Positions 17,837-25,509 of a stretch of DNA of 39,954 nt are shown here, one piece after another. Location: the NCBI GenBank assembly GCA_036502025.1, contig DASXZJ010000036.1, positions 1 to 39,954 on the forward strand, in the 5' to 3' direction. The notes under the pieces are model-generated. The model did not search any database. It saw only the letters and a list, made by a program, of their open reading frames with translations, and had not been told where the DNA came from. The position numbers and the translations under genes were made by a program. The DNA comes from Bog-473 sp036502025 (lineage in GTDB: Bacteria; Actinomycetota; Acidimicrobiia; Acidimicrobiales; RAAP-2). Position 1 is the stretch's first letter; each line of letters opens with the position of its first letter.

Positions 17837-19156
17837 TCAGACGGCCCGGCGGTGCAGCTCGGCGACCAGGTCCGCGATGGGCACCCGGACCTGCTCGGTG
17901 GTGTCGCGGTCGCGCACCGTCACCGCGTTGTCCTCCAGCGAGTCGAAGTCGACGGTGACGCACCACGGCGTCCCGACCTCGTCCTGGCGCCGGTAGCGCT
18001 TGCCGATGCCCTGGGTGGTGTCGTAGTCGCACATGAAGTGCGGCTGCACCTTGGCCAGCACCTGGCGGGCGAACGGCTCGAGGGGGTCCTTCTTGGAGAG
18101 CGGCAGGATGGCGACCTGGTACGGGGCCAGCCGCCAGTGCAGGCGGAGCACGGTGCGCGCCTCGCCGCCCACCTCGTCCTCGTCGTAGGCCGCCAGCAGG
18201 AAGGCCATCATGGTGCGGGTGGCGCCGGCGGCCGGCTCGATGACGTGGGGCACGTAGCGCTCGTTGGTCTGGGGGTCGAAGTAGTCCAGCTTCTCCCCCG
18301 ACGCCGCGGCATGGGCCGAGAGGTCGAAGTCGCCCCGGTTGGCGATGCCCTCGAGCTCGTCCCAGCCCCAGGGGAAGTCGAACTCCACGTCCGCGGTGCC
18401 CCGAGAGTAGTGGGACAGCTCGCTCTCCTCGTGGTGGCGCAGGCGCAGTTTCTCCTCGGGGATGCCGAGGCCGAGGTACCAGCCGAACCGCTCCTTCAGC
18501 CAGTAGTCGAACCACTGCGGCGCCTCGGCCGGCGGCACGAAGTACTCCATCTCCATCTGCTCGAACTCGCGGGTGCGGAAGACGAAGTTCTGCGGGGTGA
18601 TCTCGTTGCGGAAGGACTTGCCGACCTGCGCGATGCCGAAGGGCGGCTTCTTGCGCGTCGTGTTGAGGATGTTGGAGAAGTTGGTGAACATGCCCTGGGC
18701 CGTCTCGGGCCGCAGGTAGGCCACGTGGCCCTCGTCCTCCACCGGGCCGGCGTGCGTCTTGAACATCAGGTTGAAGGCCTTGGCCTCGGTCAGGTCATGC
18801 GAGCCGCAGTTGGGGCAGACGCCTTCGATCTTGTCCTCCCGCCAGCGCTCCTGGCAGTTGCGGCAGTCGACCAGCGGGTCGGTGAAGGTGGCCAGGTGGC
18901 CCGAGGCCTCCCAGATGGCCGGGGGCGAGAGGATGGCGGCGTCGAGGCCCACCACGTCGTCGCGCAGCTGCACCATGCTGCGCCACCAGCTGTTCTTCAC
19001 GTTGCGCAGCATGTTGACCCCGAGCGGCCCGTAATCGTAGGTGGAGCGGAACCCGCCGTAGATCTCGGCCGAGGGGAAGATGAAGCCGCGGTGCCGGCAC
19101 AGCCGCACGACCTTCTCCATCAGGTCATCGGTGGTGCTCTCGGGCTCCGCGGTCAT
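17837..19156 (-). CDS. glyS: Glycyl-tRNA synthetase (class II, alpha2 type)
   Basis: 439 residues from an ATG that overlaps the hemW stop by four bases (ATGA). Motifs follow the homodimeric bacterial/eukaryotic-type GlyRS: GFIFPSAEIYGG and DYGPLG at the N-terminus, a zinc-binding CRNCQ...CPNCG insertion, motif 2 QVGKSFRNEITPQNFVFRTREFEQMEMEYF, motif 3 near the AAGATRTMMAFL segment, and a C-terminal anticodon-binding domain (PYQVAILPL...DYDTTQGIGKRYRRQDEVGTPWCVTVD). It charges tRNA-Gly in the cytosol. Some call this gene glyQS. Slightly shorter than the usual 460 residues but complete. Confidence 0.96.
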   Translation of the reverse strand: MTAEPESTTDDLMEKVVRLCRHRGFIFPSAEIYGGFRSTYDYGPLGVNMLRNVKNSWWRSMVQLRDDVVGLDAAILSPPAIWEASGHLATFTDPLVDCRNCQERWREDKIEGVCPNCGSHDLTEAKAFNLMFKTHAGPVEDEGHVAYLRPETAQGMFTNFSNILNTTRKKPPFGIAQVGKSFRNEITPQNFVFRTREFEQMEMEYFVPPAEAPQWFDYWLKERFGWYLGLGIPEEKLRLRHHEESELSHYSRGTADVEFDFPWGWDELEGIANRGDFDLSAHAAASGEKLDYFDPQTNERYVPHVIEPAAGATRTMMAFLLAAYDEDEVGGEARTVLRLHWRLAPYQVAILPLSKKDPLEPFARQVLAKVQPHFMCDYDTTQGIGKRYRRQDEVGTPWCVTVDFDSLEDNAVTVRDRDTTEQVRVPIADLVAELHRRAV

Positions 19157-20247
19157 CGGGTGAGACTACCGGCTCGAATTCTGGTGCCGACCTCGTTGGC
19201 CAGGAGCCGCCCGCGCACGGTGAGCACGGCCCGGTCCCCCCGGCGCTCGACCAAGCCGGCCAGCTCGTCGGCGCCGTCGAGATCCGCCCACGGCACGCCG
19301 CCGGGCGTGCGCAGGGCCAGCGAGAGCCCCTCGAAGGCCCGCTCGCCCTCGGTCAGCACCTCGCGGCCGGCTTCGGGGGGGCGGCCGGACTCGATGGCGG
19401 CGAGGTAGCGCTCGGGCGTGCGGACGTTCCACCAGCGCTCGCCGTCCCGGTGGCTGTGGGCGCCCGAGCCGATGCCGACGTAGTCCTCCTGGTCCCAGTA
19501 GAGGTGGTTGTGGCGGCACTCGTGCCCGGGGAGGGCCCAGTTGGAGATCTCCTCCCAGTGGTAGCCGGCCGCGGTGAGGATCTCCTCGGTCAGCTCGTAG
19601 CGGCGGGCCAGGATGTCGTCGTCGGGATGGCGGTCCTTGGCCCGGGCCAAGGGCGTGCCGGGCTCGACCGTCAGGGCGTAGGCGCTGATGTGCGGGGGTG
19701 GGGTCGGGAGGGCCAGCACCTCGTGCAGGGTGCGGGCCCAGTCGTCGTCGGTCTCCCCCGCCCCGCCGAGGATGAGGTCGAGGTTCCAGGTGGGGAACCC
19801 GGCGCCCGACACGGCGGCGGCGATGCGGGCGGCGGCACCCGGGACGTGGCGACGGCCCAGCCCGGCCAGCACGTGGGCGTTGGTCGACTGCAAGCCGAAG
19901 GAGACCCGGGTGACGCCGGCGGCGCGGTAGGCCCCGAGGTGCGCTTCGTCGGCATCCTCGGGGTTGACCTCGACAGTGACCTCGGCGCCGGCGCGGCGGG
20001 GCACGGCACTCAGGATGCGACAGAGGAGAGCCGGGTCGAGGCGCGACGGGGTGCCCCCTCCGAAAAAGACGGAGGTGGCCGGGGCGAGGCCGTCCGCCGT
20101 GAGGCGGCGCAGCTCGGTGACGCAGGCCTCGGTGTAACGCGCCATCAGGTGGTCGCGGTCGGTGTAGGTGGCGAAGGCGCAGTAGTCGCAGCGCTCCCGG
20201 CAGAACGGCACGTGGACGTAGACCCCGAAGGGTCGGGTTGCGGTCAT
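19153..20247 (-). CDS. hemW: HemW-like radical SAM protein (coproporphyrinogen III oxidase-related)
   Basis: 364 residues. The radical-SAM cluster motif is C16-RER-C20-DY-C23 preceded by VYVHVPF, and GGGTPS and the EVNPED segment follow, as in HemW/HemN proteins. The C-terminal HemW-type domain is present (YEISNWALPGHECRHNHLYWDQEDYVGIGSGAHS). Members of this length, in this context, are heme-trafficking proteins rather than true HemN oxidases; this rests on family knowledge. It overlaps glyS by four bases and follows recO by 14, so it belongs to the recO-hemW-glyS unit. Confidence 0.92.
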   Translation of the reverse strand: MTATRPFGVYVHVPFCRERCDYCAFATYTDRDHLMARYTEACVTELRRLTADGLAPATSVFFGGGTPSRLDPALLCRILSAVPRRAGAEVTVEVNPEDADEAHLGAYRAAGVTRVSFGLQSTNAHVLAGLGRRHVPGAAARIAAAVSGAGFPTWNLDLILGGAGETDDDWARTLHEVLALPTPPPHISAYALTVEPGTPLARAKDRHPDDDILARRYELTEEILTAAGYHWEEISNWALPGHECRHNHLYWDQEDYVGIGSGAHSHRDGERWWNVRTPERYLAAIESGRPPEAGREVLTEGERAFEGLSLALRTPGGVPWADLDGADELAGLVERRGDRAVLTVRGRLLANEVGTRIRAGSLTR

Positions 20248-20261
20248 TTAGCTCGGCGGGG

Positions 20262-20996
20262 TCAAAGCCCGACGGCGGACCGGGCGGAGCGGATGCGACG
20301 GTCCAGATGGACCTCCATGGCCTCGGTGGCCAGCTCGGCCACCTCGTCGGCCCCTTCGGGCGGGGGCGGGGCGAGGACGGCGGCCAGGTCGCCGCCGAGG
20401 ATGCGCCGCAGCAGGACCAGCGCGGCCGGGCTCATCGGACGGCCCCGGCGGCAGCGGCGGCACAGCGTCCCGCCCTCGACCAGGTCGAAGGCGACCAGGT
20501 CGACGGCGCCGTCGGGCTCCCCGCAGGAGGCACACGCATCGAGCACGGGGGCGGCCCCCTCCAGCACGAGCGCCTTGAGGAAGAAGGCCGGGGCCAGCAG
20601 GAGGGGGTCGGTAGCGGGGTCCGACAGGGCCCGCAGCGCGCCCACCAGCATCTGGTAGAGCCGCCGGTCGGGATGGCGCTCCTGGGCCATCTGGTCGGTC
20701 ACCTCGAGGAGTGAGATGCCCCGGGCCACCCGGTCGAGATCCTCCCGGATGCCCCGGAAGGTGTCGATCACCTCGACCTGGTTGACGATGTCGAGCTCGC
20801 TGCGCCCCTGCCACAGCAGCAGGTCGACGTGGGTCAGCGGCTCCAGGCGGGCCCCGAACTTGCTGGTGGTCCGCCGGATCCCCTTGGCGACGGCTCTCAC
20901 CTTGCCGTGGCCCTCGGTGAGGAAGACGACGATGCGGTCGGCTTCGCCGAGGCGGTACGTGCGGAGGACGACACCGGTATCTCTGAACAGGCTCAT
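20262..20996 (-). CDS. recO: DNA repair protein RecO
   Basis: 244 residues. The N-terminal OB fold starts MSLFRDTGVVLRTYRLGEADRIVVFLTEGHGKVRAVAKG, a highly typical RecO opening. The helical part carries a zinc-binding set CASCGEPDG...CRRCRRG. RecO helps RecR load RecA onto SSB-coated single-stranded DNA in recombinational repair. The start overlaps the upstream membrane-protein stop by ATGA, so the two are coupled. In many actinobacteria recO is followed by uppS; here the order is uppS, a small membrane protein, then recO. Confidence 0.95.
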   Translation of the reverse strand: MSLFRDTGVVLRTYRLGEADRIVVFLTEGHGKVRAVAKGIRRTTSKFGARLEPLTHVDLLLWQGRSELDIVNQVEVIDTFRGIREDLDRVARGISLLEVTDQMAQERHPDRRLYQMLVGALRALSDPATDPLLLAPAFFLKALVLEGAAPVLDACASCGEPDGAVDLVAFDLVEGGTLCRRCRRGRPMSPAALVLLRRILGGDLAAVLAPPPPEGADEVAELATEAMEVHLDRRIRSARSAVGL

Positions 20997-21283
20997 GGTT
21001 GGGGGTGGGCTTCTTTGGATTGGCCAGTGGCCCGGGCGGCGGCCCGGGCTCGGGCCTCGTCGATGGCTCGGTCGTGGGCTTCCTGGGCCGGGCGGTTACG
21101 GGCCTGGGCCTTGGCGTAGTGGGAGTTCCGGCCGTAGATGAGGTTGCCCCCACCGATCAGGGCGACCAGGGCGCCGACGACGACCAGGGGGGCGAGGAGC
21201 CCGTGGGCCTTGGTGGCGCCCAGCACGACCAGGGCGACCAGGAGCAGGGCACCGAGGACGACGGTCAGGCGGGTGACCTTCAT
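20993..21283 (-). CDS. Small two-helix membrane protein
   Basis: 96 residues starting MKVTRLTVVLGALLLVALVV. Two hydrophobic helices (about 6-23 and 29-49, with GGGNLIYG ending the second) are followed by a 45-residue charged tail rich in Ala, Arg and Glu that is probably helical and cytoplasmic. There is no recognised family and no catalytic motif. It is 39 bases downstream of uppS and overlaps recO by four bases, so it is cotranscribed with both. Position beside the undecaprenyl-diphosphate synthase gene hints at an envelope role, but this is only context. Confidence 0.75.
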   Translation of the reverse strand: MKVTRLTVVLGALLLVALVVLGATKAHGLLAPLVVVGALVALIGGGNLIYGRNSHYAKAQARNRPAQEAHDRAIDEARARAAARATGQSKEAHPQP

Positions 21284-21322
21284 CGCCCTGGTCTCGTGGT
21301 GGCCGGCCTCACCCCTCCATTC

Positions 21323-22096
21323 TCACGGATTCACGCCCCCGTAGCGACGCACCCGCCGTTGGAACTCGATCACCGCCTCGTAGAGGTGCCGGCGGCGCAT
21401 GTCGGGCCAGAGCACCTCGGGGAAGATCAGCTCGCTGTAGGCGATCTCCCAGAGCAGGAAGTTCGAGATGCGCGACTCACCCGAGGTCCGGATGACCAGG
21501 TCGGGATCGGGGAGGTCGGGGAAGTAGAGGTGGCGGCGGATGGCCTTCTCGTCCACTTTGTTGGGGGTGACGCCTTCGGCGACGAGGGCCTTGACCGCGT
21601 CGACGATCTCGGCCCGCCCGCCGTAGTTGAACGCCATCGTCATGGTCATGCGCTGGTTGCGCTTGGTCAGCTCGATCGACTCGTCGATGCAGCGTAGGAC
21701 GCGGCGGGGCACCCGCCAATCGCGCCGGCCGGCGAAGCGGATCTGCACGCCCTTGTCGTTGAGCTCGTCCCGGCGGCGCGTGAGCAGCGACTCGTTGAAC
21801 CCCATGAGGTAGCGCACCTCGTCGGCCGGCCGCCGCCAGTTCTCGGTCGAGAAGGCGTACAGCGTCATGTAGCGGACGCCGATCTCCAGCGCGCCGTCGA
21901 CCACGTCGACCAGGGCCGCTTCGCCGGCGGCGTGACCCTCGGTGCGCGGCAGTCCCCTCGCACTGGCCCAGCGACCGTTGCCGTCCATCACGCAGGCGAT
22001 GTGCGGGGGGACTCGGGTCAGATCTAGAGCGGAGGGAACCGGATCGGGTTCGTTTGCTGGATCGTCGGGGCCCTCGGCGGGGTGGGAGGTGGCCAC
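21323..22096 (-). CDS. uppS: Isoprenyl transferase (undecaprenyl diphosphate synthase family)
   Basis: 257 residues from a GTG start. The cis-prenyltransferase motifs are complete: HIACVMDGNGRWA (catalytic Asp and phosphate loop), the LYAFSTENWRRP segment, AFNYGGRAEIVDA, and the C-terminal DLVIRTSGESRISNFLLWEIAYSEL. The enzyme adds isopentenyl units in cis to make the polyprenyl carrier lipid for cell-wall synthesis at the inner face of the membrane. The first 30 residues are acidic and Pro-rich, an extension of little note. First gene of the uppS-membrane protein-recO-hemW-glyS unit. A G-tract array lies just upstream. Confidence 0.95.
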   Translation of the reverse strand: MATSHPAEGPDDPANEPDPVPSALDLTRVPPHIACVMDGNGRWASARGLPRTEGHAAGEAALVDVVDGALEIGVRYMTLYAFSTENWRRPADEVRYLMGFNESLLTRRRDELNDKGVQIRFAGRRDWRVPRRVLRCIDESIELTKRNQRMTMTMAFNYGGRAEIVDAVKALVAEGVTPNKVDEKAIRRHLYFPDLPDPDLVIRTSGESRISNFLLWEIAYSELIFPEVLWPDMRRRHLYEAVIEFQRRVRRYGGVNP

Positions 22097-22134
22097 CCGC
22101 TGAACCTACCGCGCCGCTTTGGGGTGTCCGGTCC

Positions 22135-22165
22135 GGGTGGGTCGGGTGGGTCGGGTCGGGTCGGG
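22135..22165 (+). repeat. Seven-tract GGG array (candidate G-quadruplex)
   Basis: Seven GGG runs begin at 22135, 22139, 22144, 22148, 22153, 22158 and 22163, with loops of one or two bases (T or TC); the repeat unit is GGGTC/GGGT. It lies in the 184-base gap between divergent uppS and dinG, about 39 bases upstream of the uppS start. Short loops favour a stable parallel quadruplex on the plus strand. Confidence 0.7.
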
Positions 22166-22244
22166 TCGAGGTCCGGCCGCCGGTAGGTCCGGTCTCGGGA
22201 GGAGGCGGCCACGGCCGGGAGGCCGCATGCTCGTGGATGGAGTG

Positions 22245-22260
22245 CGTCGCGGTGTCGCGA
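22245..22260. promoter_or_regulatory. Perfect 6-bp inverted repeat before the dinG-like gene
   Basis: GTCGCG (22245-22250), four bases, CGCGAC (22255-22260), 20 bases before the chosen GTG. It may be an operator or an mRNA hairpin. It is not an actinobacterial SOS box. Confidence 0.3.
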
Positions 22261-22280
22261 CATGCGGGCATGATCGGGGG

Positions 22281-24416
22281 GTGGAGTACGAGTGGGACGA
22301 CGAGCCCGGGGCCCCCGGTCGGGTCAACGAGGAGGCGCGCCAGGCCGGCGATGAGGCGGTGGAGGCCCTGGCCAAGGTGACGGCCGAGATGGCCAACGGC
22401 GAGCAGCGCTCCGAGCAACAGGAGATGTGCCGGGCGGTCGGTGAGGCCATGGTCACCGGCACCCACCTCGTCGTGCAGGCGGGGACCGGGACGGGGAAGT
22501 CCCTGGCGTATCTAGTGCCGGCCGTGCTCAGCGGCAAGAAAGTCGTCGTGGCCACCGCCACCAAGGCCCTCCAGGACCAGCTGGCCGAGAAGGACCTGCC
22601 GCTGGTCGAGGCGGGGCTGGGCCTGCCGTTCACCTCCGCCGTGTTGAAGGGGCGGAGCAACTACATCTGCCTCCAGCGGGTGGCCGAGGTGGGCTCGGGT
22701 GGTATCCAGCCGGAGCTGGGGGCCGATGAGGGTGAGGGCGAGGCGGAGGGCGTCGGCGTGGGGGTGGGCGGGGGCGTGGGCGGGGAGGCCGAGAGCGCGG
22801 CGTCGGAGGATGTGCCGCCCGAGGGCCTGGTCGAAGAGGTGCGCACGTTACTGGCCTGGTCCCAGACCTCGCCGACCGGCGACCGGGCCGACTTGAGTTT
22901 CGAGCCCAGTTCCCGGGCGTGGGGCATGGTCAGCGTGGGGCCGCGGGAGTGCCCCGGCCGCTTCAACTGCCCCTCGGGCAACCGGTGCTTCGCCGAGGCG
23001 GCCCGCGACGCCGCGGCGGCCGCCGACGTGGTGGTGGTCAACACCCACCTCTACGGCGCCCACCTGGCCAGCGGGCGGGTGGTCCTCCCCGAGCACGACG
23101 TGGTGATCTTCGACGAGACCCACGAGCTGGAGGAGGTGATGACATCGAGCCTCGGGGTCGAAGTCACGCCGGGGCGGTTCCGGGCGCTCTCGACGTCGGC
23201 CCGGTCGCTGGTCGAGGCGCGCGACGCCGACCTGGTGGCGTCATTGGCCACCGTGGGTGACGGGTTGGGCGCCCTGGTGGCGGACCGGGTGGGCACCCGG
23301 GTGCTGCACGACGGGGCGGGGCCGCCCGTCGACGACCGCGAGTTGGGCGAGCTGCTGACACGGGCCGCCGATGTCGCTCGCCGGGTGGTCGACGCGCTGC
23401 GGCGCGGTGGCGTGCAGAGCTCGCTGCTGGCCGAGGATGGCGGGGCCCGGAGTGGTGGTGGCGGTGCCGGTGGCGGAGGTGACCGGAGCAGCCGCAAGAC
23501 CAGGGCCATCAGCGCGGCCACTCATCTAGTCGACGACCTGCACCGGCTGGTCTCCCGCGGTGACGGCGAGGTGGCGTGGGTCGACGGGGTGCGGCGCAAC
23601 CCGCGCCTGCGCCTCTCCCCCATCGATGTCGGGCCACCCATGGCGGCTCTGCTGTGGGGTGAGGTCACCGCGGTCCTGACCAGTGCCACCGTGCCGCCCC
23701 GCCTGGTCGAGCGGGTGGGCCTCGACGGCTTCGAGACCAATCAACTCAACGTGGGCAGTCCGTTCGACTACCGCTCGCACGCGCTCTTGTACGTGGCCCG
23801 GCACCTGCCCGACCGGCGTTCGCCCGAGGCCGAGGAAGCCCTCCACGAGGAGTTGGCCAGTCTGATCGAGGCGGCGGGAGGACGCACACTGGCCCTGTTC
23901 ACCAGCCGTCGCGCCACCGAGGCCGCGGCCGCGGCGTTGGGGCCCGAGCTGCCCTACACCCTGCTGCTGCAAGGTGAGCTTCCCAAGGGCCGCCTGCTGG
24001 AGGAGTTCGCTGCCGATGAAACGTCATGCCTCTTCGCCACCATGGGTTTCTGGCAGGGCGTCGACATCCCCGGGCGGGCTTTGTCGTTGTTGACGTTGGA
24101 CCGCCTGCCCTTCCCCCGCCCCGACGATCCGCTGCTGCAGGCGCGCCGAGACCGGGCCGGCAGCCGGGCCTTCTCGCTGGTGGACCTGCCCCGGGCGGCG
24201 ACGCTGCTGGCCCAGGGTTCGGGGCGTTTGATCCGCACGGCCGAGGACCGTGGCGTGGTGGCGGTGCTGGACCCGAGGCTGGCCACGGCGTCATATCGTG
24301 GCGTGCTGCTGGCGACCTTGCCGCCCATGCGGCGCACGGTCGATTTCAGCCGGGTGGAGGAATTCCTGCGGTCGGCGCTGGACGGGGAACCAGAACCATC
24401 GGCGCGGCCGGCGTAG
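22281..24416 (+). CDS. DinG/XPD-like ATP-dependent DNA helicase
   Basis: 711 residues from GTG 22281, picked because codon third positions become strongly G/C from there on. An in-frame ATG at 22227 with GGGAGG four bases upstream is a real alternative. Superfamily 2 motifs: Walker A AGTGTGKS (67-74) and DEAH-type DETH (278-281). Four cysteines, C130, C224, C230 and C236, are spaced as for the XPD/DinG iron-sulfur cluster. The C-terminal part has GFWQGVDIPG and the arginine finger region QGSGRLIRT. The family unwinds 5'-tailed DNA, R-loops and quadruplexes in repair. Two low-complexity inserts, Gly/Val/Glu-rich (150-172) and Gly-rich (near 23450), are unusual. There is no LexA-type box upstream. 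Confidence 0.92.
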   Translation: MEYEWDDEPGAPGRVNEEARQAGDEAVEALAKVTAEMANGEQRSEQQEMCRAVGEAMVTGTHLVVQAGTGTGKSLAYLVPAVLSGKKVVVATATKALQDQLAEKDLPLVEAGLGLPFTSAVLKGRSNYICLQRVAEVGSGGIQPELGADEGEGEAEGVGVGVGGGVGGEAESAASEDVPPEGLVEEVRTLLAWSQTSPTGDRADLSFEPSSRAWGMVSVGPRECPGRFNCPSGNRCFAEAARDAAAAADVVVVNTHLYGAHLASGRVVLPEHDVVIFDETHELEEVMTSSLGVEVTPGRFRALSTSARSLVEARDADLVASLATVGDGLGALVADRVGTRVLHDGAGPPVDDRELGELLTRAADVARRVVDALRRGGVQSSLLAEDGGARSGGGGAGGGGDRSSRKTRAISAATHLVDDLHRLVSRGDGEVAWVDGVRRNPRLRLSPIDVGPPMAALLWGEVTAVLTSATVPPRLVERVGLDGFETNQLNVGSPFDYRSHALLYVARHLPDRRSPEAEEALHEELASLIEAAGGRTLALFTSRRATEAAAAALGPELPYTLLLQGELPKGRLLEEFAADETSCLFATMGFWQGVDIPGRALSLLTLDRLPFPRPDDPLLQARRDRAGSRAFSLVDLPRAATLLAQGSGRLIRTAEDRGVVAVLDPRLATASYRGVLLATLPPMRRTVDFSRVEEFLRSALDGEPEPSARPA

Positions 24417-24433
24417 CCCCGTAGCATCACGGC

Positions 24434-25351
24434 ATGGAAGCCGGCCGACTGGTCAGCCTTCACGAAGCGGCCGAGCGGGCCGGCCTGTCCACCGAAGCAG
24501 CGGAGTGGGCGCTGGTCGCATCGGGGATCACCATCCCCGACGCCGACGTCGCATTCGTCGACGAGCACCTGTTGAGTGCCCTCGGTGCGTTCGCGGCGGC
24601 GGCGGCTTTGTTCGGCGAGGCGGCGGCGCTGCAGTTCAGCCGGGTGCTCGGGGCCGCGGCGGCGAAGTTGGCCGATGCGGCCAACGGGCTCTTCGTCTCT
24701 GAGGTGCTCCGTTCGACCGGGAAAGAAGCCGATGTCGACGGCATGGGACCGGTGATCGCCGGCCAGATACCGATCGCCTTCGCCGGCCTCTTTCCACGGC
24801 ATTTGGACGCCGCCGTAGAACGGGACCGGGTGACCCGGCGTATCGGCAGCTTCGAGACGGTCGAGGTGGCGATCGGCTTCGTCGACATCGTCGGGTCAAC
24901 CGAATGGGCCCAGCACCTGAGCCCGATCGACCATGCCAACGCGCTCCTCACCTTCGAGTCAGCCGCGTGGGGCACGGCCATGCGACACGGAGGGCGAGTG
25001 GTCAAGCTGATCGGGGACGAAGCCATGTTGGTGGCGGCTGACCTGGATTCCCTCTGCCTCATGGCGCTCGATCTGTGTGAGGCGGTCTCGGATGATCCGC
25101 ACCTGCCTCCGGCGCGCGGCGCCGTCGGCCGGGGCGAGGTCGTTGCCCGCGACGGCGACTACTTCGGACCGCTGGTCAATCTGGTGTCGCGCTGTGTCAA
25201 GGCTGCTCCGGCCGGTTCGGTCGTGGCCGTCGAAGATGCCTGGAAGGATCTCGACCCCTCCCGGTGGTCGTCGATGTTGATGGCACCACTGCGCGCGCGG
25301 GGCATCGACGGAGCGGTCAGGGTGTCGACCGTGACGCTGGTTAGTGGCTGA
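24434..25351 (+). CDS. Class III adenylate/guanylate cyclase domain protein
   Basis: 305 residues, ATG start 17 bases after the helicase stop. The C-terminal catalytic domain (about 143-300) has the metal-binding D151 in FVDIVGSTEW and D195 in K191-LIGDEAM. The transition-state pair is N249 and R253 (YFGPLVNLVSRC). These are the residues needed for a homodimeric class III cyclase, so cAMP synthesis is plausible. K191 fits ATP as substrate, but the adenine-specifying partner is not certain from sequence alone. The N-terminal 135 residues are Ala-rich and helical with no transmembrane segment, starting with a MerR/HTH-like stretch (VSLHEAAERAGLS). This cytosolic regulatory domain is seen in other actinobacterial cyclases. 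The signal sensed is unknown. Confidence 0.88.
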   Translation: MEAGRLVSLHEAAERAGLSTEAAEWALVASGITIPDADVAFVDEHLLSALGAFAAAAALFGEAAALQFSRVLGAAAAKLADAANGLFVSEVLRSTGKEADVDGMGPVIAGQIPIAFAGLFPRHLDAAVERDRVTRRIGSFETVEVAIGFVDIVGSTEWAQHLSPIDHANALLTFESAAWGTAMRHGGRVVKLIGDEAMLVAADLDSLCLMALDLCEAVSDDPHLPPARGAVGRGEVVARDGDYFGPLVNLVSRCVKAAPAGSVVAVEDAWKDLDPSRWSSMLMAPLRARGIDGAVRVSTVTLVSG

Positions 25352-25509
25352 GGGCCCCTCAAGACAAGAGGATGGACCCGACCCCGACTTTTGATCCCCT
25401 CTCCCAGATCGCGCATCGGAGACATGCCCCGCTCGACTATGACGTCGTCAAGCTGGGACACCTCGGGAAGAAGCCTGGAAGGTGGACGTGGCCGGCCTTG
25501 GGTCGTGCG

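Noticed and set aside
22227..22280. ATG 22227 with GGGAGG as the dinG-like start
   Set aside because: Not excluded, but codon use before 22281 is unlike the gene body and the segment contains a perfect hairpin. GTG 22281 is preferred.
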